Positions 22,111-32,885 are shown, numbered from the stretch's first letter. The stretch is DNA of 64,000 bases from Trichodesmium erythraeum GBRTRLIN201 (GCA_018457135.1 JAGGDU010000216.1:19614-83613); one strand, 5' to 3'. Made by a program: numbers and translations. Notes: a model not told the origin generated them from the letters alone.

Positions 22111-22587
22111 ACTGATAAAGGCTTTAACCATTTTTTTTCTTTAATTTCCAACAACAATATCAGCAGATTAGTTATTTTAATTTTGTCAGTTATAGTAAAT
22201 ATTGCTAGTATTAATTATAAGTACCTCTGGCTAAATCAAAGGGTTAAAATACTGAAATTATTTTTTTTGATGACTTTCTTTATAATAACATCAAGTGATT
22301 AGAGATATAGGAATGGTTACTGATATTTATTTTCATTAAAAAAATGAACAATTTTGGGGAAAGCTTTTCCGAAATAACAGCTATATTTATCCCTTGATTT
22401 TTCCTTTCTTATTTGCTAAAAATACTAATATGTGTGAGTAAATAAAACTGAAAAACCGAATTTTTTTTTAACTTTTTTGATGGTTTTAACCTTTATTTTT
22501 CAGCCCTAACTAATCATAAATTATTATATTTTGATCAGTAGTGGGAAAAGCACAGTTAAACATAATAAATATAATTAAGATCAGCTT

Positions 22588-22806
22588 ATGAATAAAAATC
22601 TAATATTGTTATTTTTCATTGTGGCTATAGTTTTTGTCAGTTTTGGAGATAGTTTAGAATTTATTCCTGAACCAATCCAAAATGCCAGTTTCAAAAGCCG
22701 TAAATTTGCGGTTGGGTTATGGCCTGATTGGTTGAAACCTAAAAATAGGAATGAACGTACGGAAGAAGCTTTAGAAAAGTTAGAAAATCCTGATCAAACA
22801 GAATAG
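22588..22806 (+). CDS. Small single-span membrane protein, conserved in cyanobacteria
   Basis: 72 residues. One hydrophobic segment (residues 4-20, LILLFFIVAIVFVSFGD) is followed by a short soluble part with FIPEPIQ and LWPDWLKPKNRNERTEEALE. The combination of a single membrane helix and a DWLKPKNPN-like basic tail recurs in small cyanobacterial proteins of unknown function. It has normal codon use and stands convergent to ilvC, 136 bp away. The call as a real gene is fairly good; the role is unknown. Confidence 0.65.
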   Translation: MNKNLILLFFIVAIVFVSFGDSLEFIPEPIQNASFKSRKFAVGLWPDWLKPKNRNERTEEALEKLENPDQTE

Positions 22807-22942
22807 TATTTATAAAGATAAGGGAAGAGGAAAATATAAGTTGTATCTTGACCAGAAAGTTAGATCTCAAGTTTCCAGTTGGAAGTAAGAGGTACTGATA
22901 ACTAATGACTGGAATTACCTCTTCCCTTTTCCTAGAAAATTT

Positions 22943-23938
22943 TTAGCGTTTCTTTAACCAGCTAAACATAGCGCGTAAGTCTTTCCCAACTTCTTCAATA
23001 GAGTGTTCTGCTTCTTGGCGGCGCATGGCAGTAAATACAGGTTTACCGGTTTGGTTTTCCATGACAAATTCCCTGGCAAACTGACCAGATTGAATTTCAC
23101 TTAAAATTTTCTGCATCTGAGCGCGAGTTTCATCTGTAACGATGCGAGGCCCGCGAGTGTAGTCGCCAAACTCAGCAGTATTGGAGATACTGTCACGCAT
23201 ATTAGCTAGACCACCTTCGACAACTAGATCGACTATAAGTTTAACTTCATGGAGACACTCAAAGTATGCTAGTTCTGGTTGATATCCAGCTTTTACTAAG
23301 GTTTCAAATCCAGCTTTAATTAATGCACTGAGGCCACCACAGAGAACAACTTGTTCACCAAAGAGGTCTGTTTCAGTTTCTTCCCGGAAGGTAGTTTCTA
23401 GGATACCAGCGCGAGTACCACCAATACCTTTAGCATAAGCCATAGCGCGATCGCGTCCTTGACCAGAAGCATCTTGGAAAATGGCAAATAGACAGGGGAC
23501 TCCTTCTCCTTGTTCATAAGTACGCCTGACTAAATGTCCAGGGCCTTTTGGTGCTACCATTACTACATCCACATTTTCTGGGGGAATAATTTGGCCAAAG
23601 TGAATATTGAAACCGTGGGCAAAAGCTAAAATTTTTCCTTCTTTGAGATGGGGTTCAATTTGATTTTTATAGACGGTTTTCTGCACTTCGTCTGGTAATA
23701 GAATCATGATTAGGTCTGCTTTTTCCGCAGCTTCATCTACTGGGTAAACATCTAGACCTGCGTCTTTGGCTTTGGTAGCAGATTTACTACCTGAATAGAG
23801 GCCTACAATTACCTTTGAGCCACTATCTTTGAGATTAAGGGCGTGAGCATGACCTTGAGAACCATATCCAATGATAGCGATCGTTTTGTCATTTAAGATG
23901 TCCAGGTTAGCATCAGAGTCATAGTACATTCTGGCCAT
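22943..23938 (-). CDS. ilvC: Ketol-acid reductoisomerase
   Basis: 331 residues, class I length. The enzyme converts acetolactate or acetohydroxybutyrate to the dihydroxy acids in valine, leucine and isoleucine synthesis, using Mg2+ and NADPH. The N-terminal Rossmann motif is [19 protein letters not shown] (about residues 22-40); the knotted C-terminal domain shows [19 protein letters not shown] and [19 protein letters not shown] with the Mg-binding acidic residues. AGGAG lies nine bases before the ATG. It is a monocistronic unit on the minus strand with no other ilv gene nearby. Confidence 0.97.
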   Translation of the reverse strand: MARMYYDSDANLDILNDKTIAIIGYGSQGHAHALNLKDSGSKVIVGLYSGSKSATKAKDAGLDVYPVDEAAEKADLIMILLPDEVQKTVYKNQIEPHLKEGKILAFAHGFNIHFGQIIPPENVDVVMVAPKGPGHLVRRTYEQGEGVPCLFAIFQDASGQGRDRAMAYAKGIGGTRAGILETTFREETETDLFGEQVVLCGGLSALIKAGFETLVKAGYQPELAYFECLHEVKLIVDLVVEGGLANMRDSISNTAEFGDYTRGPRIVTDETRAQMQKILSEIQSGQFAREFVMENQTGKPVFTAMRRQEAEHSIEEVGKDLRAMFSWLKKR

Positions 23939-24305
23939 TATTTTTTTCTCCTATTAGCAACTGTTATCATATATGAGAGATTTTTATCATATCAAATATA
24001 ACTTTAAGCATTTAAATATCGACAATATAGCCAAGACTCTTGGCTGTAAAGGGAATAATCACTGGTATTTTTGTCCTCACACTTTTTTTGCTAGCACCTT
24101 TCTTAAGTAAGAAGGAAGAAAAAATATTAATTATTTGTTACCTTAATTCAAGACTTTTACTATTAGCATGGCTCTAAATTTATATATCTGATTCCAGCCT
24201 TAATATTTTGTTGTTCAACAGTCTCTAAAATATCCTCACTCTATGAAAAATAAATATTTTATTTTTAGCCAAAATTAACCTTATAGCTAATACCTTTTTC
24301 AACCA
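23939..24305. other. Gap upstream of ilvC without recognisable features
   Basis: AT-rich, 367 bp. It should contain the ilvC promoter on the minus strand, but no clear pair of hexamers or leader peptide is visible. Confidence 0.35.
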
Positions 24306-24818
24306 TCAATATCCATTAGGATTGATAGTAGTATGATCGTATTCTGCCATTGATAAATCAACAATTCTTGCTCTAAATAAATTACACCATCCCAATTTAG
24401 CATTATCTAACTTAGCTTTTTCTAGGTTAGTTCCTCTCAAATCTCCATACCTTAAATCTGTATCTCTTAAGTTTGCATGGTATAAGTTTGCACCTTGTAA
24501 ATTAATTCCCCTCAAATTTGCACCTTGAAGATTAGCATGACGCAAATTAGCTCTTGATAGATGTCCCTGTTGAATATTAGTATTTGATAAGTTGGCTTTA
24601 TAAAGTTGAATATCTCCCATTTTTACTTCTAGTAAATTACATCCTTGGAGGTTAGCTTGATTCAAATTTGCATAAGGAAGATAAGCTCTTGTTAAATTAC
24701 AACCTTCTAAATTAATTCCTTCTAAATTAGCTTCAAATAACTCTATATTACTTAAATCAATACCAGAAAATTCTCTTTGACCCTCTGCATATCTCCATAG
24801 TAATTCCTCTGCATTCAT
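24306..24818 (-). CDS. Pentapeptide repeat protein
   Basis: 170 residues from the ATG at 24818 (MNAEELLWRYAEGQREFSGI), which is the usual start of cyanobacterial proteins of this type; an upstream ATG at 24869 would add 17. After a short helical cap come about 24 tandem A(D/N)LXX pentapeptides, such as ANLEGINLEGCNLTRAYLP and ANLRHANLQGANLRGINLQ, forming a right-handed beta-helix of roughly six turns. There is no signal peptide or other domain. The specific role is unknown; such proteins are abundant in cyanobacteria. Confidence 0.88.
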   Translation of the reverse strand: MNAEELLWRYAEGQREFSGIDLSNIELFEANLEGINLEGCNLTRAYLPYANLNQANLQGCNLLEVKMGDIQLYKANLSNTNIQQGHLSRANLRHANLQGANLRGINLQGANLYHANLRDTDLRYGDLRGTNLEKAKLDNAKLGWCNLFRARIVDLSMAEYDHTTINPNGY

Positions 24819-24869
24819 ATTCTCTATCTTAATATTTTTAGAGCTAATCTCGATTCGGTTGATAATCAT

Positions 24870-26182
24870 AATTTATTGAATAAATGATGATTATTTATGT
24901 ATTGTATTTTTATAATAAGTTATACTAATATTGTTGGGCAAAAATTACTACTATCCTAATCCTTTTTTAAGATTTGTAAAATTTTCATTTTTGATGTTCT
25001 CTTGACCCTGACTCTACTCTAGGAGAAAGTATGGTACTCGAAAATTATTGATAGGGGCTTTCTACTTCAATGTACCTGCTTTGAGAGACCTATTCTCCTC
25101 AAATATGCGATCGCTCCACAAACTGATACTGGGAGAGTCCCCCAACCAAAATATTAGTACTTAGGTATATATCGCAATGATAGTAAATACCAAATTCTGG
25201 GCTATCTCACCCTCTGATACTTAAGGGTAATTTTGCTACTATGTAGCTATAATTAGAGTAAAACTTAGAACTGGAGAAATATCTGTCAATTTTGATTAAC
25301 TTATACCCCTAATTTTTTACTTTATATTCTAACTATCATTTTCTCTTGTAAGGGGATAGAGGTACTACTAAGCCTGAACCACAATCAATTAATTTTCTCT
25401 GATTATTTAAGTTTTCAGTTTATGGGCATCCTCAAGTATTAAATCTTTAATTTTTGCATGTATTGTTGCTAATTTGAGTCGTAGTTTATGATAATTACTA
25501 GAGCTTTTTGTTTTTATGAATAGAGACTTTTGAACTAATCTTAAATTTTTGTTTAATACCAAACCTGATAAATGTTTGGTACAAATAGCTAGAAGATTTT
25601 TTTAGAATTAATAATTTTCAAGGTGAATGGCTATCATCCTGTACAGAAGTTATGAATAAATAGCTTTTACAGCAATAATAGTTCATAAATTATCTGATTT
25701 TTAAAAAATATATCTTGTCAAATGTTTTGATATTTATAGCCAAAATCAATTGAAATATATTCTTTTTTTACCCTCTTGTTTTAATTCTATATAATTTTTA
25801 TTATTAGCAAATACTGATAGTTAATAAACTAGTATTTTTCAAATAAATATACAGATAAAAAAATAAAAATTAAGCTCAAATAGTAATAATATATTATATA
25901 TTTAAATGAACTATTAGAGTATATTTATAAATATAAATTAATCAAAAAAAGACTTATTATTTTTCAATACAAACAACTAATACTACTAATATAAATTGCT
26001 CAAAATTTTGCTAGCTGTAGATTAAGGTTGCACAACCTATTATTCTCCTTATTTCTCTTGTTCTGGAGTCGCACAAAACTTAAGTTTTTCAGTTCAATTA
26101 AGGATATAGAATACTTGCTTATTATTTTCTATACAGTTTAATATGTTATGTGTAAAACCACAATATTGCTTGCGATTTCTTG
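24870..26182. other. 1.3-kb gap upstream of the SagB gene
   Basis: No supported gene. It is strongly AT-rich between 25740 and 25990. One HIP1 octamer-like site lies near 25108. I see no transposase fragment or inverted repeat of note. Confidence 0.4.
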
Positions 26183-26236
26183 ATGACGCTTCCTTGTAGG
26201 AAAGTAGTGGTCTACTCGCAACATTTAGATAAAAAG

Positions 26237-27754
26237 ATGGCAGAAGTTAAACAATCTATCGCTCAATATTATCATGAACAGACAAAATATGACCCAGAAA
26301 CCATTGGGAGGAAAAATCACCAACTAGACTGGGAAAATCAACCAATACAATTTAAAGAGTATAAATTTGGGACAACTATTGACCTGAAACCTTATCTACA
26401 AGAAAAAATTCAACAAAAAGATCCTAAAGAAGAAGAAAATCTATCCAACTTACTTGTATGTACTTATGGCTTAACCGGTAAGATACCAACAATGATGGGG
26501 AATCATTACTTAAGGGCGGCTCCTTCTGCTGGTGGGTTGTACCCAGCAGAGGTTTACTTAATTTCCCGTGGCACACCCCTATTACCTACAGGATTATATA
26601 ACTATCAGGCCAAAACTCATTCCTTGCTCAAATTTTGGGACAATAGAGTCTGGCCAGAATTGCAGGATGCTTGTTTTTGGCATCCTGCTCTAGAAAATAC
26701 AAAATTAGCGATCGCCATCACTGCCATATTCTATCGTTCTGCTTGGCGTTACGAAGATCGGGCTTATAGACGAATATTTTTAGATGCAGGTCACTTACTA
26801 GGTAACGTTGAACTAGCTTCTAGTTTCAGTAACTACCGATCACATCTAATTGGGGGGTTTAATGATGAAGCAATAAATCAAATGCTTTATTTAGATAATC
26901 AGGAGGAACAGGCGATCGCCATTGTCGCCCTTGCAGACTTATTAGATATTGAACAACATCTGCCCCACTGGCAAGCTGCTTTACCTTCTGGGACTCAAAC
27001 AGATTATCCGAAAATTCAAGAGGGTGACCTCTTAAAATATTTACATAAAGCTACTCATATTAACTCAAATTCTCCAAAAGTATCTGCTTGGAAAACAAGA
27101 GCAACCCTAGAACATTCAGAAGATAAATATAACTTTCCATTTTGTACAAAAATTTCAACTGTAACTCCTCCCATTTCATGGGGTCAAGACTTACAAGGTC
27201 TCAGAAAGACAATTCTCAAACGACGTTCAACTCGCAGCTATTCGGGAGAAACTATTGCTTTGAATAAACTCTTGGCTGTCTTAGATTTTACTTATCAACC
27301 CCACCATTACATTAATCAAGAATTAGATCGTAATCCTGATTATTTTGATATAAGTTTGATTGAGACTTTTATTGCAGTTTCTGGAGTAAATGACTTAGAA
27401 GATGGTTGTTATTATTATGCCCCAATAGCTCAAGAACTACGACAAATTAGGTTTAAAAATTTCCGAAAAGAATTACATTTTATGTGCTTAGGGCAAGACT
27501 TAGGTAGAGATGCTGCTGCTGTTTTATTTCATACTGCCGACTTAAAAAAAGCTGTAAGCAAATATGGCGATCGCGTTTACCGTTATCTCCATTCAGACGC
27601 AGGCCATCTAGGGCAAAGACTAAATTTAGCAGCTATTTATCTAGGTTTAGGTGTTAGTGGTATCGGCGGTTTCTTTGACGATCATGTGAACCAAGTTTTA
27701 GGTATTCCTGTAGATGAAGCAGTTATTTATATAACAACTTTAGGTTCTATTTAA
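26237..27754 (+). CDS. SagB/ThcOx-type nitroreductase-family oxidoreductase
   Basis: 505 residues from the ATG at 26237 (MAEVKQSIAQYYHEQTKYDP, a conserved start); an ATG at 26183 would add 18 poorly conserved residues. Two tandem nitroreductase-like domains are visible: one at about residues 55-230 (LRAAPSAGGLYPAEVYLIS, ARRIF-like YRRIFLDAGHLLGNVELAS) and one at about 315-505 (ILKRRSTRSYSG, YRYLHSDAGHLGQRLNLAAI, GIGGFFDD). The enzymes are FMN-dependent. In ribosomal-peptide pathways SagB oxidises azolines made by YcaO proteins; here no YcaO or precursor gene lies within the window, so the substrate is open. It is monocistronic. Confidence 0.85.
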   Translation: MAEVKQSIAQYYHEQTKYDPETIGRKNHQLDWENQPIQFKEYKFGTTIDLKPYLQEKIQQKDPKEEENLSNLLVCTYGLTGKIPTMMGNHYLRAAPSAGGLYPAEVYLISRGTPLLPTGLYNYQAKTHSLLKFWDNRVWPELQDACFWHPALENTKLAIAITAIFYRSAWRYEDRAYRRIFLDAGHLLGNVELASSFSNYRSHLIGGFNDEAINQMLYLDNQEEQAIAIVALADLLDIEQHLPHWQAALPSGTQTDYPKIQEGDLLKYLHKATHINSNSPKVSAWKTRATLEHSEDKYNFPFCTKISTVTPPISWGQDLQGLRKTILKRRSTRSYSGETIALNKLLAVLDFTYQPHHYINQELDRNPDYFDISLIETFIAVSGVNDLEDGCYYYAPIAQELRQIRFKNFRKELHFMCLGQDLGRDAAAVLFHTADLKKAVSKYGDRVYRYLHSDAGHLGQRLNLAAIYLGLGVSGIGGFFDDHVNQVLGIPVDEAVIYITTLGSI

Positions 27755-28567
27755 TAACAAGAATAACAGTTTTCATAGTTATGGCTGGCTAATTAATTCT
27801 TAAAGCATTGACAGATAAAAGCTAGTACAAATTCTGGGGGGGGGTTGAGCAAGGGTAATAACCATTTTTAGGGCCTTGACATCTAGGGGAGCAAAAAAGC
27901 CCCCTTTCCATTTAAAGAGAAAGCGATCGCTTTGTCAAAGTCAGGGAATCTGTATATAATAGTATTGTCTGATATAGGAAAATTTAAAATGCTCAAAAGT
28001 TTACTCTATAATCTTTTCAGGATTTCAGTTCTCAAAAGCACGCCCTCCTGGACTTGTGTTAGATGTTAGCCATTTTTTCCCCTTAATTCCTAACAATTTT
28101 AATATCAAATTCCCTTAATTCGGTGAAAAAAATATTTTATCTTCAGCAAAGGTGCAAATCTTCTTAAACTCTCTTTTCTCGTATCTTCCTGAATCCTAAT
28201 TTTTTAACATTTATAAATTTCCATCTACTCATTTGGCAATCATCTTTCCCTTTCTTTTTTGGAATACTTTTTTCCAACTAAACCAGTACTTACCCACCTA
28301 TATGAAATTATACCCAAATGTAGAGTTAAAAAGCTATTAACCCTTACTATATATAGTAGTTATAGTTAAGTTCTATAAACCTGGTATTTTCCAAAGTGTA
28401 AGTAATATCATGCCCGGTTGAATATTTAAAGGTAGGATAATTATGGCATAAGGCTCTCTGGCTCTCGGCAGGAGGATAGAATTGGCGCTTGCCACCAGAA
28501 TTTTTTTTTGATGAGTAATTATCCGGACATGATATAACCAAAGGGAAAAAAGGATAAAGTTTTTTGA
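27755..28567. other. Gap with dispersed repeats, no gene
   Basis: A G-run (about 27835-27846) and a repeat copy at 27967-28050 related to 22027-22110 are present. The minus-strand ORF 28347-28571 starts with GTG, overlaps repeat sequence and has no recognisable composition, so it is not called. Confidence 0.45.
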
Positions 28568-30721
28568 TCACTGATCATAAACTTCAACAATACCTAACCC
28601 AATTTCATAAACACTATCGATTAATTCATCTGGTTTTTTTACTTTTACATGACCGCCAAACCCAATAACCCAACTTAAAAAACTCACATCTTCTATACAC
28701 CAACAAGGTAACTCTACTCGAAACCGATAAGGAAAATGTTTATTTTTTGTACCTTCCAAATCAAAAATTTTTTCATATTCCTTCTTCTGGATAAAACTAC
28801 TACCTTGAGGAGGAGGTGACATTTTCAATGTTCCTGATGGAAACAGTTTAGTTTTTTCACATACAAACTCAAATTTCTCCTGATTAAACCACAACTCAAC
28901 TGTTACTATTACCTCCTTTTTTTTCTTCTTGTCTTTACTTAAAAATTTACTTTGATCCTCAGCTTTATAACCTAAAAATATCCCAAAGCTGGCATCTAAA
29001 AGTTTTTGTAACCGTTCTAATTTTGAGCGCTGTTTTTCTGGGCAAGACTTTCCTAAATCTTGACTAATACGTAAGCGATCTAAACGTTCAAACCTGAATA
29101 AGCCATTGAAAGTACCCCCCTCATATTCAAAACCTAAATACCAAGCATTATTAAAAAATACTATCTGTAATAACCGAACAGAAAACTTTCCTTCTTCACC
29201 TCCACTAAATTTTCCTTTGCCTTTTAACCGCTCTAACTCGACTAATTTTCCATGAATAATAAATTCTTCAATTTGATCAAGTTTCCGAGATAATACATTC
29301 TCATCAACGAACTCTAAGTCGATCATTGATTTATGAGCGATCGCTCTAATTGGATAAGGTTTTTCAATGTTAATTTTAGAAGAAATCATCCGTTGACAAA
29401 ACTGGTCATAAGTAGATAAAGCCATCGGATCTTCTATACTTTTAACTTGCCCTTGTAATATATCCTGCAAACGTTTTAATTGCTCCTGGGACAAAATTCC
29501 TGTCCCGGCAAAATAACCACGTCGCATGGGAAATTCTGGCAATATATGAAAGGGTTTGAGAATATATTCCACATCCTTGCGAAATTTGTCTCGACAGTTG
29601 CCTCCTATTCCTGGTTGTTTGGATAATTCTTCTGCAAAAATGTCTAAACTTTTTTGATCGTCGTTTCTGAGAAATGGTCGGTTTAAGATCAAACGAATGG
29701 CGGTTATTAACCTTTTAAACGGAGCAATATCTGAATAAGGATGGGGAATGATGTCTTGCTCTGAATTGTTTTCACTTCTCGCTTTTATCTCCTTCCCTTT
29801 TTTTCTTTTAAGGGGAAGATCAGATGTTCCATTTTTCTTTTTCCCCCTTTTTGTCAGGGGTTGGGGGGATATTTCCTGACGTAATATTGCCGGAGTAACA
29901 GTTTGTCCTTCTGCTACGATGCCGTTTTTTTCTAACCAAGCTAAGTCAGTAGCGATCGCTTCTCTGTCTGCATAAACTTCTCCTTTTAATAAGGCTATAA
30001 CTGCTACTATTTCTGCTAAAGCATCTGGAAATTCTGGTACTTCTTTAAATATAGCAATTAGTATATCGGGTTCTGTTTGTTCTAAATTGCCAAGGCCTGG
30101 ATATTTAATGAATAGGGCAATTAAATGCATGAGGCGCTCGAAGTCTAGGAGTCGGGAATAGGAATGAAATTCTAGGCACGAGAGACGGTTTTGGCGGTTA
30201 ACGCTGCTGCGGGTTAGGGAGTCAATTTTTTCCTGTATTGTTTTGGGGTTAAAGTTAGGTTTTTGAAGAGTATGTACTGCTGCAAAGCCTTCTGCTATTA
30301 TGGGCTGAAAGTTTTTCAGGGATAGAAACATTTTTTTGACAGTAGTTTCTGGTACTTTACGAGTCCGTTGTTTATTCCATTTTAGGCAGGTAGGGAGAGA
30401 GGTTTTTAGATGCCATGCTATCCATGCACAGTTTTTTTGGGGTAGTTTCTTTAGTAAGGCTATGCGATAGGGGCGTATGGCATTGGTGGCATCGTAAATG
30501 ATGGGGATACCTGCTTTGATGCTTTGGGTAATTTGCTTGAGTAAGGTGGCTTCTATTTCCCTCCATTCTCCTTGGATGGTTTCGTTGCCATAGAGTTTGG
30601 AGCGTATTGTGTCTGTAGAAATGATGGTATAATCTCCTAATGTTGACAGTTTGGTGGCAAAGGTTGATTTCCCTGATCCTGGGGGACCGATGAGGAAGTG
30701 ACATATTAAAGGTTTGTTCAT
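28568..30721 (-). CDS. Polynucleotide-kinase-like ATPase fused to a WYL domain
   Basis: 717 residues from the ATG at 30721 (a TTG at 30748 is less likely). The N-terminal P-loop kinase has Walker A GPPGSGKS (12-19), STDTIRSKLYG and the IIYDATNAIRPYR motif (75-87) typical of T4-Pnkp-like 5'-OH kinases. A helical middle region follows, with a low-complexity basic insertion around residues 285-320. The C-terminal third holds a WYL domain: IDLEFVDENVLSRK, then NNAWYLGFEYEGG and FRFERLDRLRIS. WYL domains sense nucleic acid or nucleotide ligands and often control defence genes. The reaction and substrate are inferred, not shown. Monocistronic and isolated. Confidence 0.75.
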   Translation of the reverse strand: MNKPLICHFLIGPPGSGKSTFATKLSTLGDYTIISTDTIRSKLYGNETIQGEWREIEATLLKQITQSIKAGIPIIYDATNAIRPYRIALLKKLPQKNCAWIAWHLKTSLPTCLKWNKQRTRKVPETTVKKMFLSLKNFQPIIAEGFAAVHTLQKPNFNPKTIQEKIDSLTRSSVNRQNRLSCLEFHSYSRLLDFERLMHLIALFIKYPGLGNLEQTEPDILIAIFKEVPEFPDALAEIVAVIALLKGEVYADREAIATDLAWLEKNGIVAEGQTVTPAILRQEISPQPLTKRGKKKNGTSDLPLKRKKGKEIKARSENNSEQDIIPHPYSDIAPFKRLITAIRLILNRPFLRNDDQKSLDIFAEELSKQPGIGGNCRDKFRKDVEYILKPFHILPEFPMRRGYFAGTGILSQEQLKRLQDILQGQVKSIEDPMALSTYDQFCQRMISSKINIEKPYPIRAIAHKSMIDLEFVDENVLSRKLDQIEEFIIHGKLVELERLKGKGKFSGGEEGKFSVRLLQIVFFNNAWYLGFEYEGGTFNGLFRFERLDRLRISQDLGKSCPEKQRSKLERLQKLLDASFGIFLGYKAEDQSKFLSKDKKKKKEVIVTVELWFNQEKFEFVCEKTKLFPSGTLKMSPPPQGSSFIQKKEYEKIFDLEGTKNKHFPYRFRVELPCWCIEDVSFLSWVIGFGGHVKVKKPDELIDSVYEIGLGIVEVYDQ

Positions 30722-30904
30722 TTGTGGTAGCGGTGTTAAAAATATCAAGTTTTACACTATTAAACTTTTGTTTGAAAGAGTCTGAAGACATAGACTCACC
30801 CCTAATTTTTTCCCTTGAGGGAGACTTTGTTTGGAATGTCCTTAAAACATTTATACAATTAATACTCTTTTAGCCTGCTAATTATCAAGAAAAGCTATCG
30901 GCTA

Positions 30905-31558
30905 GTGTTAATTGCTTAATTATTGAAGTTTTACCTAGATTTAAAAAATTTTTTTTATTTTTGGTATAACTAATTCTTTGGCAATGGGCATAATTTTTAC
31001 AGAAAAATAGATAGTTGTCACTCGCATAATTTTACATAATAATGATTGCGGTTGTCAAAAAAAATATGCTATTTTAAAAATGTCAAAAAAATTAAGCAAA
31101 TTATCAAATATGTAATCTAAGAATAGAAACTTTTCACTCGCATATATTGTCAATTCCTTAATTATTGAGGTTTTAGCTAGATTTAATTTTTTTTTATTTT
31201 TGGTATAACTAATTCTTTGGAAATGGACGTAATTTTTACAGAAAAATAGATAGTTATAACTCGCATAATGATACATAAAAATGGTTGCGGTTGTAAAAAA
31301 AGTATGGTATTTTAAAAATGTAAAAAAAGTCAAGCAAATTATCAAATATATGATCTAAGAACATAAACTTATCACTCGTATAACTTTACATAATAATGAT
31401 TGCATTTATTAAAAAATGATGCTGCTTTCAGAATATTGAGAAAAAAATTAGCAAATTATCAACGACATTATCTAAGAATAAAAAACTTGTCTCCCGCATA
31501 AAATTATATAAGAAGAATTGTGATTCTCAAAAATGATGCTATTTTCAGAATATTGATA
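30905..31558. repeat. Four-copy tandem repeat array, about 115-bp core unit
   Basis: A core beginning ACTCGCATAAT and containing TTACATAATAATGATTGC, TATTTTAAAAATGT, and GCAAATTATCAA, ending in ATCTAAGAA, occurs at about 31020, 31259, 31374 and 31492 (the last truncated). The first two copies also share a 110-bp leader (TTAATTATTGARGTTTTA onward, about 30908-31019 and 31148-31258), making a larger 240-bp period. There is no conserved reading frame. It lies upstream of a broken pentapeptide gene. Confidence 0.7.
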
Positions 31559-31947
31559 GTTTAGTTCGGGGTTTATACAATTTATTTGGGATAGAAACTC
31601 TGAGCAATGAACAGTTTCATCAGGCTCTAAAAGAGGGTCGAGGAGATTTTATAAAAACTTGATTAATTAACCCTAATTTAGCGAAGAAAAATTTAGATGG
31701 TATTAACCTAAGTGGAGTTAATTTAAATAAGGTTAATCTTAGGGAAGCGTCTTTAATTAAAGCGCAGTTACATAGGACTAAAATGGTAGGAGCTAATTTA
31801 GATTCGGCTAATCTCAAAGGAGCTCATCTTAGCCGAGCTAATTTAAAAGATGCTCAAGCATCTTGGGCAGATTTAAGAAATACAAATATGAGCAATACTG
31901 TACTTCATAATGCTAATTTAACCGGTGCAGATCTGGATAAGTCATAA
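31559..31947 (+). pseudogene. Pentapeptide-repeat gene with an internal stop
   Basis: The frame reads LVRGLYNLFGIETLSNEQFH and LKEGRGDFIKT, then TGA at about 31660, then INPNLAKKNLDGINLSGVNL and continuous pentapeptides to ANLTGADLDKS and a stop at 31945. A single change (TGG to TGA) explains the interruption. No start codon precedes the first part, so the 5' end has also been lost, probably by the insertion and repeat events next to it. Confidence 0.6.
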
Positions 31948-31953
31948 TCAATT

Positions 31954-32331
31954 TTGGAAGCTAAAACAATGTTTGCCAGAGAAACAATATTTAAGGATTA
32001 TAAAAGCGCTGCTTATAACCTAGAAGCATCTAAGGCTATTGAAAACAGACTGAAGAATCTAATTTTATTAATAGCTATTTCTTATGCAATTAGTTCATTT
32101 CAAGGAAAAAAAATTAAAAATAAAGGGCTTCAAGAATATATATCAAGAACTAATGAAAGAGGTAGAAAAGAAAGAAGACATAATAGTTTTTTTGTGGGAT
32201 TATCTAGGATTTATTGGGCAATAAATGATAATTTTATCTGGGAATTAGTAGAACATTTAATGAGTCTTAATCCTCATAAATTTCTCTATTATCGTAGGGA
32301 AATAAAAGCGATGAATACAGTGGTTAATTAG
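31954..32331 (+). pseudogene. IS4-family transposase remnant (C-terminal part)
   Basis: About 125 codons are open: ETIFKDYKSAAYNLEASKAI, NLILLIAISYAISSFQGKKI, GLQEYISRTNERGRKERRHN and SLNPHKFLYYRREIKAMNTV. This is the C-terminal end of IS4-type transposases, where the FKD-YKS-x-x-Y-N-LE motif contains the catalytic Glu region. The N-terminal two thirds with the DDE Asp residues are missing, so it is a fragment rather than an active gene. Confidence 0.75.
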
Positions 32332-32885
32332 ACTGTAATTTTTGATTAACTATCAATTAATAAAAGTGATTTTTTTCATAATATTATTCTCTAGTATAAC
32401 TTGAATAATGATTCAACAATTTTAGGGGGTGCAGTGCGAGCACTCTGCCCTGGCACTGCACCCCTTTCCCAGTCCAATAAGGATTTTCTTTTAGTTGAAG
32501 TATTCCTCAGTTCCTGAACGCAAATTCATTTCTATATATAGCCTTCAACTAGCTTGTCACCCCATGAGGGAATTTTCACTTAGTTTTTTCTAACCAGCTT
32601 TCCCTGAAGCGAAACTAATGGAAACTTTATCGTTATCACACATTTATATCTGCTTATTCCTTGAATAGCGATCGCTCTTGGGAAGCCAAAACTTAAAAGT
32701 CACCCATTCAAAAGTCAGACTTGAAAAAAATTAAAATTTTGACGCGCTCAATAGCTTTAAATAATTATAGCTAACTTCAAAAAAATAATACACAAAGTAA
32801 ATATTAAAAATCACATAGTTTGGGTACATTGTGTAGGTACATTGCCGCCGTGAGCATCTCGCCCCCGTGGGTGTACCTCTCTTTT
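32332..32885. other. Gap with two GC-rich inverted repeats
   Basis: At 32425-32465 GGGGGTGCAGTGC and GCACTGCACCCC form a 12-bp stem around a 15-base loop. At 32835-32878 AGGTACA pairs with TGTACCT around a GC-rich loop, eight bases past the stop codon of the CAP gene, and may be its terminator. No gene is present. Confidence 0.55.

Noticed and set aside
28347..28571. 74-codon minus-strand ORF downstream of the kinase-WYL gene
   Set aside because: GTG start touching the stop of the upstream gene, but sequence composed of repeat-like DNA and no domain.
30372..30791. 139-codon minus-strand ORF overlapping the 5' end of the kinase-WYL gene
   Set aside because: Different frame on the same strand; His/Arg/Thr-rich shadow of the P-loop coding sequence.
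30905..31558. CRISPR array
   Set aside because: Units are about 115 bp and diverge along their whole length; there are no short identical repeats with unique spacers and no cas genes.
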